Assembly (NCBI GenBank): GCA_031272505.1
Contig: JAISTQ010000051.1
Span: 1 to 64,000, forward strand
Reading direction: 5' to 3'
Length of the DNA: 64,000 nt
Source: Propionibacteriaceae bacterium
GTDB taxonomy: Bacteria; Actinomycetota; Actinomycetes; Propionibacteriales; Propionibacteriaceae
Shown here: positions 24,401-31,230 of the stretch, piece by piece
How positions within the stretch are numbered: position 1 is the first letter of the stretch
Layout of the letters: each line of letters starts with the position of its first letter
Translations under genes and position numbers: made by a program
The notes under the pieces: generated by a model
Told to the model about the DNA's origin: nothing
Seen by the model: the letters and a program-made list of their open reading frames with translations, nothing else
Databases searched by the model: none

Positions 24401-26479
24401 TATGCGCCAGTTGGATACGTCCATGCGTTGCGCGGTGAGCTTGTCGTCTCTCAACAGCCAGCGCAGGAACTCCTGATGGTCGCTCTCCGGGATCCACACC
24501 GCGCCGGGCCGCACCCCTATCTCACCGGGGAGGATGTCCTCGGGCTGAACCTGCCGCAACGCCTCCACATGCGCCTGCCATGTTCCCGGCTCGGCGGTCT
24601 CCGCCAAGATCGCATCTTCGAGTTTCTTGCGCACATCACCGGAAAGGTATTCGGCTTTGGTGACCCACTCGTCGGTTCTGGGCACCTGCCAGATCAGCTC
24701 GCCCAAATCCGCGACCGCCGTATCGACGGCCACACCCGCCAGTTCGGCGATCTGCGCCAAATCCACCTGACCGGTGCGGTCCAACACGACGTTCAGGGCA
24801 TCCTGGACGGACTCTACTTGGCTGATCTGCGCAGCTGGTTTGATCTGCCGTCCGAGCAGCATCACGCCGGGGGATGCCTGCTGGGTGGCCTCGTCGAACA
24901 CTTCCAACGCGCTCATCCGCCACCAGGCCGGGTCAGCGGCCATGAGCCGCAGCGCCGCCGGGGTACGCCTACCGGAGGCTGGCACCAACGTTTCCGCTTT
25001 CGCCAACACCTCGTCCTCGGGAAGATCCTGCTCGGCGGCCAATTCTTTGGCCAGTTCGGCGCGTTCGCGCTTATCTGCGGCGGTCACGAACGGCGTGTAG
25101 CGGTTCAGCGGCCCATAATCTTTGACGTACTGCTCCCAACGGCCCCTCAGATCGGCGCGGCGGGCTTTGATCGCCTCATCTGCGCTATCCGGGTCAGCCT
25201 CGACAGCCATCAACGCTGAGAGGGAGTCGCGGATTTGCAGCAGCCGGCCCAGCTCGGCTCCGGCCGACTTCGGTACCTTCAGCGGCACATATTCCCCATA
25301 TTCGACGATGCCGAAACTCGCATTCTTCAGCTTGCCGATATGTCCGTCTGGAACACCCGGCGGGGCGGCCTCCAGTTTGGGCGGCAACTTATCTTCGTCC
25401 CGGCGGGGAGAGAAAACCATCCGGTGCGCTTTCGCGTGCCGGCGGAGCATCACGGACGCCAAAGTGAGGCTCTCCGGCAGCGTGTTCAGGTCTGTGGCCT
25501 CCACACCAAGCCGCACCCCATACTGTGTCGAGACCGCTTTCATGGTGCCCAGCACCATGTTCGGATTCTCCAAGAAATACTTGTTCACCGCGAGTTGTTC
25601 CTCGCCGTGCGGCCCCTGAAGGGTCTCCCAGTTGGTTTGCAGCCATGCCGGATTCTGCTCGAACGGCTCACCGGGGACGCGCCGCCGGAACAGCAGCATG
25701 TCGATCATCACGTCGGTGCCCGCCGAACGGGCGAACGCCCGGTTCGGCAACCGGATCGCGCCCACCAGATCGGCAAGCTCGTGCATCTCCTCCCGCGCCG
25801 ATGCGTTCTCGGCGTCCATCGTGTAAGCGGAAGTGAGCATCACCGCCATGCCGCCAGGACGCACCAAAGCGAGCGACTTGATAAGGAAATGGTTGTGCAT
25901 CGACTGGCGCGTCGAGTTATACAACGGATCCACAAGCTGCACCTTAGAAAACGGCACGTTGCCGATAGCGGCGTCGAACAATCCCGGGCGGAACCTCGAA
26001 TCCGCGAACGACTCACACCGAATCCGCGCTTGCGGATACAGCGCCTGGGCGATAGCGGCGGTCGTCGGATCCAGTTCCACGCCGTACATGTTCGCGTTCG
26101 AAGGTGCCATGCCGATAAACGTGCCCGCGCCGCAGCCCGGCTCCAGCACGTTCCCGCTGTCAAACCCCAAATCCCCCAACAGCGTCCACATGTGCCGCAC
26201 CACCATCGGATCGGTGTAATGCGCGTTGATCGTGGTCAGCTTCGCCGCATCGTATTCCTCCCCGGACAGCAGGCCGCGCAGCCGCGCCCGCCGCTGCCCA
26301 TGCTCGTCGCGGGATTCGTCAAACACGTCCGCCAGACCCGACGCGCCCCACCCCGACCAGCGTGCCAAAACCTGCTTCTCTTCCAGTGTCGCCAGCCGGG
26401 GCTGACCGTCAATGCCCGGCTCTTGCCGCAAAGCCTGCAACGTTTCGATAGCGGCGACGTTCGCATCAAAACGCGCCAA
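21440..26479 (-). CDS. N6-adenine methyltransferase / SNF2-type helicase fusion (DarB-like)
   Basis: A protein of about 1680 residues combining an adenine methyltransferase (motif I NVLEPGCGAGTFIGM near 110; motif IV-like IGNVPFSKVQLVDPL) with a superfamily 2 helicase: YPHQRDAVARMLA, Walker A HQVGAGKTMEM (about 836), YLFVDELHSFKNL (about 994), MTGATATPIANS, and C-terminal lobe MGVGTNIQRRAIHLL, REGRILRQGN (about 1343). A charged coiled-coil tail follows. It resembles phage P1 DarB and the large plasmid-borne methyltransferase-helicases, which protect incoming DNA from type I restriction; that role is inferred. The frame stays open upstream to 26998, but the added residues overlap the acidic protein gene and look non-coding; I take TTG 26479 after CAGGAGGATTT, uncertain by some tens of bases. 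Confidence 0.85.
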   Translation of the reverse strand: MARFDANVAAIETLQALRQEPGIDGQPRLATLEEKQVLARWSGWGASGLADVFDESRDEHGQRRARLRGLLSGEEYDAAKLTTINAHYTDPMVVRHMWTLLGDLGFDSGNVLEPGCGAGTFIGMAPSNANMYGVELDPTTAAIAQALYPQARIRCESFADSRFRPGLFDAAIGNVPFSKVQLVDPLYNSTRQSMHNHFLIKSLALVRPGGMAVMLTSAYTMDAENASAREEMHELADLVGAIRLPNRAFARSAGTDVMIDMLLFRRRVPGEPFEQNPAWLQTNWETLQGPHGEEQLAVNKYFLENPNMVLGTMKAVSTQYGVRLGVEATDLNTLPESLTLASVMLRRHAKAHRMVFSPRRDEDKLPPKLEAAPPGVPDGHIGKLKNASFGIVEYGEYVPLKVPKSAGAELGRLLQIRDSLSALMAVEADPDSADEAIKARRADLRGRWEQYVKDYGPLNRYTPFVTAADKRERAELAKELAAEQDLPEDEVLAKAETLVPASGRRTPAALRLMAADPAWWRMSALEVFDEATQQASPGVMLLGRQIKPAAQISQVESVQDALNVVLDRTGQVDLAQIAELAGVAVDTAVADLGELIWQVPRTDEWVTKAEYLSGDVRKKLEDAILAETAEPGTWQAHVEALRQVQPEDILPGEIGVRPGAVWIPESDHQEFLRWLLRDDKLTAQRMDVSNWRIKPGRTITGDFTYTELWGTRRKAAHEIFRAMMEQRPIQVTDYWKDADGQEHEQLNEQETDAATEKAEKLDQAFKEWIWENPERTVRLVREYNRRFNSHVGRDYRTEGERLSLPGLSPMWQPYPHQRDAVARMLAEPSVGLFHQVGAGKTMEMCIGAVELKRLGMIQKPAFVVPNHMLNQFTREFLQFYPQANVIAASAETLSKAERTRFVARIAQGDYDAVIMTYGAFTKIPLQPKTVNRFIAEQVADLQAAIDREKGKEKGLSVKKQQAQMLARMEKIKGKLLTDRDPGVSFEESGIDYLFVDELHSFKNLTTFSQISDGQIEGSQRAMDLLSKVDYLRRMNGKRVMTGATATPIANSVSEMHVMLRYLTPETLRAAGVYQFDEWAATFAQVEKRPEFTATGDIKFKNRLAKFVNVPELQGLFRRVADVKRGSELGLKIPATVQLDGQPGVDRLVLARSEEQRVFFEEVIRKRIRDIEEKLVEPDQDNHLTVHGDGRRATLDMRLVDPRAQGGEKIDAAADIIHQIWAKTKDWEYSDPDTGQPYPGRGALQMVFCDQGVPNTDGRFSVYTELKQSLVDRGIPAEKIRFIQDAKTNTDKERLFEECRNGNVAVLIGSTTKMGVGTNIQRRAIHLLHLDPPWRPADVEQREGRILRQGNLNPEVHITTAIATDTYDTFMWQTISRKADFIGQLMNGGNLGREVENLDDETEKARMNTAVSTSNPLLMELIEAEQTLRRFTNLERDHDRQQKALEVRIANAEHEIAKAEENLPLLREALAASQSTKGDAFHIKLRTAGEWDPARGRVPVTIRTTSRSDAAQWLEQHMQAPWELIHANPFVKLGGLAIELQQEREYRRRGRSETNYKLALRGVPGVERNIDLKGNHPTSGMGMVTRMENMIATGISAAIDENTLSLSQAQAELEGSRRLLGKPFVHQAELEDARETYLNVKTEFNRIAEAQENLPPGTPSIRPPELTEETSPHIGFGPAI

Positions 26480-26523
26480 CGGGCCAGATGGCGCTAAATC
26501 CTCCTGGCTTGCCGGTCGGAAAG

Positions 26524-26913
26524 CTACGCCAAGGTGAGCAGCCTCGCCACCATCGGCCGCCTTGGATCTGCCGCGTAGTGCTCCAGGTTGCCCGGATCGT
26601 CCGGGTCGTCCTTCGCCATCTCCTCCCGCCAGGTGTTCGCCTGCTCCACCACCTCCGCCAGCAGCTCTTCGGGCTTCACCTTCCACTTCTTCGCTATCGC
26701 CTCCAGCAGCACCTCCGGCGGGGCCGTCTGCTCCAAGCCCAGATCCATCACCGTGAACAACAGATTGTCCGCCAGATGGTTCGAATAGTGATAGAGGCTC
26801 ATCGCCCCCATGTACTCGCCCAGCGCATCCAGATACGGATTGTCCTCCTCCTCTTCTTCTTCCGGATACGGATAATCCTCGTCCTCGTCCACTATCTCCA
26901 AGTGCTCGCCCAT
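26524..26913 (-). CDS. Acidic hypothetical protein (129 residues)
   Basis: Starts at ATG 26913 after GAGGAGGAACAGC. The N-terminus is extremely acidic (IVDEDEDYPYPEEEEEEDN), followed by helices (YHYSNHLADNLLFTVMDLGL, then PPEVLLEAIAKKWKVKPEEL). Such acidic proteins next to methyltransferase-helicase genes could be DNA mimics or chaperones, but no family is recognised. It overlaps another open frame, that of the large fusion protein, which argues that the fusion starts downstream of it. It is the gene immediately before the fusion in the P6 operon. Confidence 0.7.
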   Translation of the reverse strand: MGEHLEIVDEDEDYPYPEEEEEEDNPYLDALGEYMGAMSLYHYSNHLADNLLFTVMDLGLEQTAPPEVLLEAIAKKWKVKPEELLAEVVEQANTWREEMAKDDPDDPGNLEHYAADPRRPMVARLLTLA

Positions 26914-26985
26914 GCTGTTCCTCCTCCGCTTCGGCCAGCCAATCCAACAACGACGGCTGGAACACAGTTCTGTTCTGCCTCGCCA

Positions 26986-27084
26986 TTAGCCTATCCAAAT
27001 CTCAAGCCGAAAAAACCGCCCGGCGTGTCGCCCTGCCACCGGACAGCCCACGATCAGCAAAGACTCGAAAGGATTTCTCTTCAT
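26986..27084 (-). CDS. Possible leaderless leader frame of the P6 operon (32 residues)
   Basis: An ATG lies five bases after the TTTTCT hexamer of P6. The 32-codon frame ends in TAA that overlaps a following ATG (TAATG at 26986), the start of a frame beginning MARQNRTVFQPSLLDW that later runs into the acidic protein gene. The peptide includes AGRHAGRFF over the conserved GCGACACGCC. Evidence is positional. Confidence 0.4.
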   Translation of the reverse strand: MKRNPFESLLIVGCPVAGRHAGRFFRLEIWIG

Positions 27085-27089
27085 GCCCT

Positions 27090-27120
27090 AGAAAAGGCGG
27101 CAAACACCTCGAAGTGGGAC
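27090..27120 (-). promoter_or_regulatory. Promoter module P6 (methyltransferase-helicase operon)
   Basis: Minus strand GTCCCACTTC at 27120-27111, 15-base spacer ending GCC, hexamer TTTTCT at 27095-27090, then AGGGC and ATG. Confidence 0.75.
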
Positions 27121-27249
27121 ACCGGGTAGCGAACAACCCGACAGCGGAGCGTCAAAAAGCTCAGCAAAAATATCAGAGAGTTAGACGGAAACGACACGGC
27201 GGACACCGAAACCAACGGCTGGACGTGAAGGGCCGCCGCCGTAGGCTGA

Positions 27250-27816
27250 TCAGGAGTATTTCGCCATGTTGATGGCCATGCGTTCGTAGGCGCTCGGCTC
27301 GTTTTGTTTGATCTTCCAGGCCAGGTCTTCAGCCGCACTCCTCTCGATGGCCTTCTGGTTGTATACCCCTTGCAGGTATTCGTCCCATTCAGCTTGGGAC
27401 ATGCCTTCGCCGCGCACCGACAAGTGCTCCAGCAGCCACAATGTGAGCTTCCAGACGATTATCGCCGTCAAGGAGATCGGTGGCATGAAGCCTACGAACA
27501 GTCCGATCTTGATGGCCTGTTTCTTCCGCTCTTGCCGGGTATGACGGGTGCCGTATTTGACATAGCCGGCCAGCACATAGATCGTCACCAACAAGGTGCC
27601 CGGCCAAGTGGCGCTGCCCACATAGAAGATGACCGTCAGCACCTTCTCGGTGGTGACCTCCCCGACAACCCAACGGTGGTCAGGCTCCATCGTGGACGCC
27701 AGGAACAGGAACAGCAGCACGCCGACCAGTATCAGCACCACCAAGGTTTTCTTCCAGCGCGCCGGATAGCCGGCCGGCGCGGGAGGCTCGCTGCCAGGAA
27801 TGGATGCCATCTGCAT
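27250..27816 (-). CDS. Membrane protein at the end of the secretion operon (188 residues)
   Basis: Three hydrophobic spans are visible: TLVVLILVGVLLFLFLA, VLTVIFYVGSATWPGTLLVT...LAGYV, and GLFVGFMPPISLTAIIVW, with a basic loop (RHTRQERKKQAIK) between the second and third, and a soluble helical C-terminus of about 65 residues. No family recognised. ATG 27816 follows CAGGAGAGGTGGCGAG. A GCGACACGCC leader word lies upstream at 27885-27894. It is probably a secretion-apparatus component by location. Confidence 0.65.
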   Translation of the reverse strand: MQMASIPGSEPPAPAGYPARWKKTLVVLILVGVLLFLFLASTMEPDHRWVVGEVTTEKVLTVIFYVGSATWPGTLLVTIYVLAGYVKYGTRHTRQERKKQAIKIGLFVGFMPPISLTAIIVWKLTLWLLEHLSVRGEGMSQAEWDEYLQGVYNQKAIERSAAEDLAWKIKQNEPSAYERMAINMAKYS

Positions 27817-27922
27817 GTCTCGCCACCTCTCCTGATTGGTTCTGCTTCTATTGTCGCAGTTTGGTACGACGTTTTTCTCCGCCCGGCGTGTCGCACCCAA
27901 TGCTGCCGTTATGCGGCGGTGA

Positions 27923-28948
27923 TCAGATGGTTGGAGGGGCGCGGTGTCGGGTGGGATGTTCGTCTTCGATGGATGGCACTGCGGCCGTGACGTCAGTGTC
28001 GATGTTTACGGTTGGGGCCATCTGGGCGGTGATCTCTTTGGCCCATTCGAGGCTGGGCGGCGTGGTGTGTTCGAGGATTTTGTCGGCGGCATCGACGACC
28101 CGGTTGGCGGTCTCCTGGACTACCTCTTCGAGGGTGCGCCCGTTGGTGGCCGCCGAGGTGGCCCAGCCGGACACGTAGGAGAACGTGTATTGGGCGGAGT
28201 CCAGGCCGTGCGCCTGGGTGACGATGTAGGCCACCGATTCGGCTTCCACTTCGGCGACGCCCCGGCAGCGCAAACCTGGCGTCTTATAGCCTTCCGGGTG
28301 CAGCAGCATGTGGCCGACCTCGTGCGCAAGGGTTTTCACCGCCTGCGCGTCATCTATATCGTCGCGGACCCGGATGTGTTTCTCTTCATGGTTGGTGTAT
28401 CCGTTCGCTTCGCCGCAGTCGCCCCGGTCCACCGTGTGGCCGTGCTGGCTGGCGAACTCGACCATGGCGTCCCACAATCCTTCCGGTGCTTGGCCTTCGA
28501 GCAGCTCGGGGGCTGGCGGGCGCACGACGGGAGGTTCGACTTGGCTGCCGTCGAAAACGTGCACGATCTTGAACAGCATCTTTTTGAGCGGTTCTCCGGT
28601 TTCCGGGTCGATCTCCGGGTCGGCACCAGGCTGAGGTCGGACTTTGACGAGCATCGGCGCGAACACGGCGATACCTTTCTCGCCTTTGCGCACCTGGTGG
28701 CCTACCTCGGCCCACCGGTTGTAGGAGTGGACGATGGCGGCGTGTGGGCATTGCAGCGAGATCAGCAGCCGGTTGTTCGGCGAGTACTGGTGCATCCGCG
28801 ACTGGAAGCCCAGGAACCGCTGCCACGCCTCCGCGTCGTCGAACGACAGCAGCTGCTGATGCAGCGAGGATTGCAACTGTTCCACTTTTTCGCGCCGAGC
28901 ACGCTGCCAGTTGCTCTTCTGCGCGGGAGTGAAGGGTTTGCGGCTCAT
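27923..28948 (-). CDS. ardC: ArdC-type antirestriction protein (ssDNA-binding, zincin-like)
   Basis: A 341-residue protein. The N-terminal domain (about 1-130) has the ArdC single-strand DNA-binding pattern: FTPAQKSNWQRARREKVEQL, MHQYSPNNRLLISLQCPHA, WAEVGHQVRKGEKGIAVFAP. The C-terminal domain contains VKTLAHEVGHMLLHPE (about 205), an HExxH zinc site, and a downstream Glu in GVAEVEAESVAYIV. ArdC-type proteins protect the incoming single strand during conjugation; the zinc domain role is not settled. The start ATG 28948 overlaps the stop of a 53-residue gene (ATGA), so the two are coupled. It is embedded in the secretion operon. Confidence 0.9.
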   Translation of the reverse strand: MSRKPFTPAQKSNWQRARREKVEQLQSSLHQQLLSFDDAEAWQRFLGFQSRMHQYSPNNRLLISLQCPHAAIVHSYNRWAEVGHQVRKGEKGIAVFAPMLVKVRPQPGADPEIDPETGEPLKKMLFKIVHVFDGSQVEPPVVRPPAPELLEGQAPEGLWDAMVEFASQHGHTVDRGDCGEANGYTNHEEKHIRVRDDIDDAQAVKTLAHEVGHMLLHPEGYKTPGLRCRGVAEVEAESVAYIVTQAHGLDSAQYTFSYVSGWATSAATNGRTLEEVVQETANRVVDAADKILEHTTPPSLEWAKEITAQMAPTVNIDTDVTAAVPSIEDEHPTRHRAPPTI

Positions 28949-29106
28949 GTCTGCTGCGCCCACTTTCGCACCTGGTCAAGATCGACGAGCAGTTCGGCTT
29001 CCGCATCAAGGTCGCCTTCGGCGGCGATCTCTTCGAGTTGTTCTTCGAGAGCTTGCTCCATCAGCGGCAGGTCGCGCGGATCGATCCCTTCGGGTATCTG
29101 GTCCAT
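28945..29106 (-). CDS. Small acidic protein coupled to ardC (53 residues)
   Basis: Starts with ATG 29106 after GAAGGAAACCAAA and ends in TGA overlapping the ardC ATG. The product is strongly acidic: MDQIPEGIDPRDLPLME, then repeated Glu-rich helices (QALEEQLEEIAAEGD; EAELLVDLDQVRKW). Net charge and size recall DNA-mimic antirestriction proteins, but there is no family match; it could equally be an ardC translation coupler. Confidence 0.6.
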   Translation of the reverse strand: MDQIPEGIDPRDLPLMEQALEEQLEEIAAEGDLDAEAELLVDLDQVRKWAQQT

Positions 29107-29127
29107 TTTGGTTTCCTTCTATTCGGG

Positions 29128-29565
29128 TTAGGTGTAGAGGTCGGGTCGGATGATCCTTCGTTGGGAGAACAGGCGTTGCTCTCCGAGTGCTTCTGCGGCA
29201 TCGCGCGGTGTCGCCATGCCTTTCATCCTGCCGGGGCCGAACCGGTGCAGCAGCAGCACCAGCACCACTATCGACCCGGCCAGGGCCAGTATTTCCATGA
29301 TGGCGAGCCACGTCCACACGGCTATGCGGCTGGCGGCCGGATGGGCGATGTCGAGGCCGGCGGCGGCGTCCCCGGCGAAAATACCGGGCAGGGAGGTGAA
29401 CAGGTTCGCGCTGGCCGGCCAAGTGATGCCCGCGCCGGCGAACAGGTTCGCCAGCAGGCGGCCGGTTTGGGCGGCGAGCACAGCGACGAGCAGGTAGGCG
29501 AGGATGCCACCCAGGGCGGGCTCCCACGTCCACGGGTACGGGTTTTTCCGATGTTCGATCTGCAC
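29128..29565 (-). CDS. Membrane protein resembling a VirD4 N-terminal domain (145 residues)
   Basis: Two hydrophobic spans (ILAYLLVAVLAAQTGRLLAN; WLAIMEILALAGSIVVLVLL) with an external loop between, then a cytoplasmic tail GPGRMKGMATPRDAAEALGE and a final RRIIRPDLY. This is the topology and tail of the N-terminal part of actinobacterial VirD4-like coupling proteins, which is absent from the ATPase at 15144-16649. I infer that the coupling protein is split into two genes 12 kb apart. It overlaps nothing but is only 3 bases from the next gene, so it belongs to the secretion operon. An unrelated small channel component is the alternative. Confidence 0.6.
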   Translation of the reverse strand: MQIEHRKNPYPWTWEPALGGILAYLLVAVLAAQTGRLLANLFAGAGITWPASANLFTSLPGIFAGDAAAGLDIAHPAASRIAVWTWLAIMEILALAGSIVVLVLLLHRFGPGRMKGMATPRDAAEALGEQRLFSQRRIIRPDLYT

Positions 29566-29568
29566 CGG

Positions 29569-31221
29569 CTACTCCTCTTCTTCTTTTTCTTGTTTGGGAA
29601 TGTCGTCCATGTTCGGGGTGACGGAAAGGTGCACATGGTCAAGATGCCGGTCTGAACGCGAACAGGCTTGCACGCTGGCACAGTTCGGGCTCTTGTAGTC
29701 TTTCCAGGACTTCATGCCTGGGCTCCAATGTTTATCCGCCCAGATCACTTGGGTGACGCCCAACTCTTTCGCGTACTTCTGCACCCATTTGGCGACCTTC
29801 CAGCCGTCCGTGCGGCCCTGCTCGGAGTCGTTGTCTTTGATTGAGTTATCGACCGCGTTCCCGTCGCAATGGTTTGAATGGTAGTTGCCGGTGCCGTTGC
29901 ATGTCGGATGGGACGCGGCCCTTCTGCCGCCTTGATATGTGACGGTCTCCGGGAAGTATTGTTTGACGCACCTGGCGACCCGCAGCGAGGGCGGATTCAA
30001 GTTCAGCCGTTTCTCGGTGTCGGCGGGCAGCGGAGCGCAGTCGCCGCCGAGGAACGCGGGCAGATCCGGGCTGGAGTCGCAGCCTTTGAGGATCACATCG
30101 GAAACAACCGGGAAATGGTCCGACGGGTAGATGCCGCGAATCATGTGCACGTTCGAGCCGTTGACCATCGTGGTGTAGTGGTTCCCTTCCGGCCCCAGAT
30201 ACACTTGCCAGTTGATCACCTCGAAGGCTTTGTTCACATAGATGTTGTCGATGCTGCTTCCGGCCCGCACCCCCTTGTATACGGTTTCGCCGCCCACCTT
30301 CATTCCGAAACCGTTGAACGACGCGGCCCGCTGGAACAGGCCGATGTTCGTGCCTTCCTCAGCAGCGTCCAGCCAGGTGTCGTAGGGCATGTATTTTTTG
30401 ATCTCGGAAGGCGAGGAGTTGAAGTCGCCGAGCATGATGGTGGCCGCCCACATGCCCGAGTTGATCTTCTCCAATCCTTCGAACAGCCGCTTGTAGCCGG
30501 CTTTCCGGGCTTTCTCGGCCGCCTCGGGGTCGTCCAGGCCGGCTTGGGTGTGCACGTTCACGACGAACCAGATCCGTTCCACGTTGTCTTTGAGTTTCAC
30601 CCAGGTGGCATACCTGTTATCGACCGCGCCGTCCTCCCCGGCGGTGTTCAGCCGGATCACCCCTTTGTCTTTGAGTTCCGGGAATTTCTCGCGGTTCCAC
30701 ACGATCGGCTGCGCCCGCCCTTCCTTGTCCGGTGTCCACGAATCCCAGCCGCCCAGGAACATGATCCGCAGCACATCGTACAGTTGAGGGGTTTTCGAGT
30801 CGTCGTCGCTGGTGCTGCTGTTCGTTTTGTCGCCCGATTGGTTCTCCTGGAAGCCGACCAGATCCGGTTTCGCTTCCAGCACATAGGTGGCGACCGCGTT
30901 CCCCCGGCCTTTGTGCTCGTCGTCAACCTGGGTCCACGAATAGTCATCCTCATGGTCTTCCATGCCGGCCTCCTCGGCGGTGTACGACACCCCTTTCACG
31001 TTGAAACTCATCACCCTCGCCGTCCAGTTACAGCCTGCGCTCTCGGTGGTGTTCGCCACCCCGCCGGTGAGGAACCCGAGCAGGATGATCACGGCGAACG
31101 GCATCAGAAACATCGGCAGTATCACCAGGCAGCCGACGCCGGCCTTCGCCATCAGCCATTTGTTCACCTGCCGTTTGGCGGCAGCTTTCCCAACCTGCTT
31201 CGCCTTGTCTGACATTCCCAT
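29569..31221 (-). CDS. Membrane-anchored DNase I-like domain fused to a peptidoglycan hydrolase-like domain
   Basis: A 550-residue protein. One span at 27-53 anchors it. Residues 66-380 are an endonuclease/exonuclease/phosphatase domain with the family residues in order: MSFNVKG (71-77), GFQENQ (123-128), NVHTQ (222-226), LGDFNSS (264-270), SDHFPVVSD (367-375). Residues about 410-536 match the ARB_07466-type peptidase domain often attached to cell-wall enzymes: GNYHSNHCDGNAVDN (445-459), GWKVAKWVQKYAKELGVTQV, HLDHVHLSV (526-534). In secretion operons this place is usually taken by a wall-opening enzyme, so the second domain fits; a surface-exposed nuclease in the same polypeptide is unexpected. 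Acidic tail EKEEEE. Confidence 0.88.
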   Translation of the reverse strand: MGMSDKAKQVGKAAAKRQVNKWLMAKAGVGCLVILPMFLMPFAVIILLGFLTGGVANTTESAGCNWTARVMSFNVKGVSYTAEEAGMEDHEDDYSWTQVDDEHKGRGNAVATYVLEAKPDLVGFQENQSGDKTNSSTSDDDSKTPQLYDVLRIMFLGGWDSWTPDKEGRAQPIVWNREKFPELKDKGVIRLNTAGEDGAVDNRYATWVKLKDNVERIWFVVNVHTQAGLDDPEAAEKARKAGYKRLFEGLEKINSGMWAATIMLGDFNSSPSEIKKYMPYDTWLDAAEEGTNIGLFQRAASFNGFGMKVGGETVYKGVRAGSSIDNIYVNKAFEVINWQVYLGPEGNHYTTMVNGSNVHMIRGIYPSDHFPVVSDVILKGCDSSPDLPAFLGGDCAPLPADTEKRLNLNPPSLRVARCVKQYFPETVTYQGGRRAASHPTCNGTGNYHSNHCDGNAVDNSIKDNDSEQGRTDGWKVAKWVQKYAKELGVTQVIWADKHWSPGMKSWKDYKSPNCASVQACSRSDRHLDHVHLSVTPNMDDIPKQEKEEEE

Positions 31222-31230
31222 GACGCGCCT

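Noticed and set aside
26524-26998. N-terminal extension of the methyltransferase-helicase to 26998
   Set aside because: The residues are Gly/Arg-rich and overlap the protein-like acidic gene at 26524-26913.
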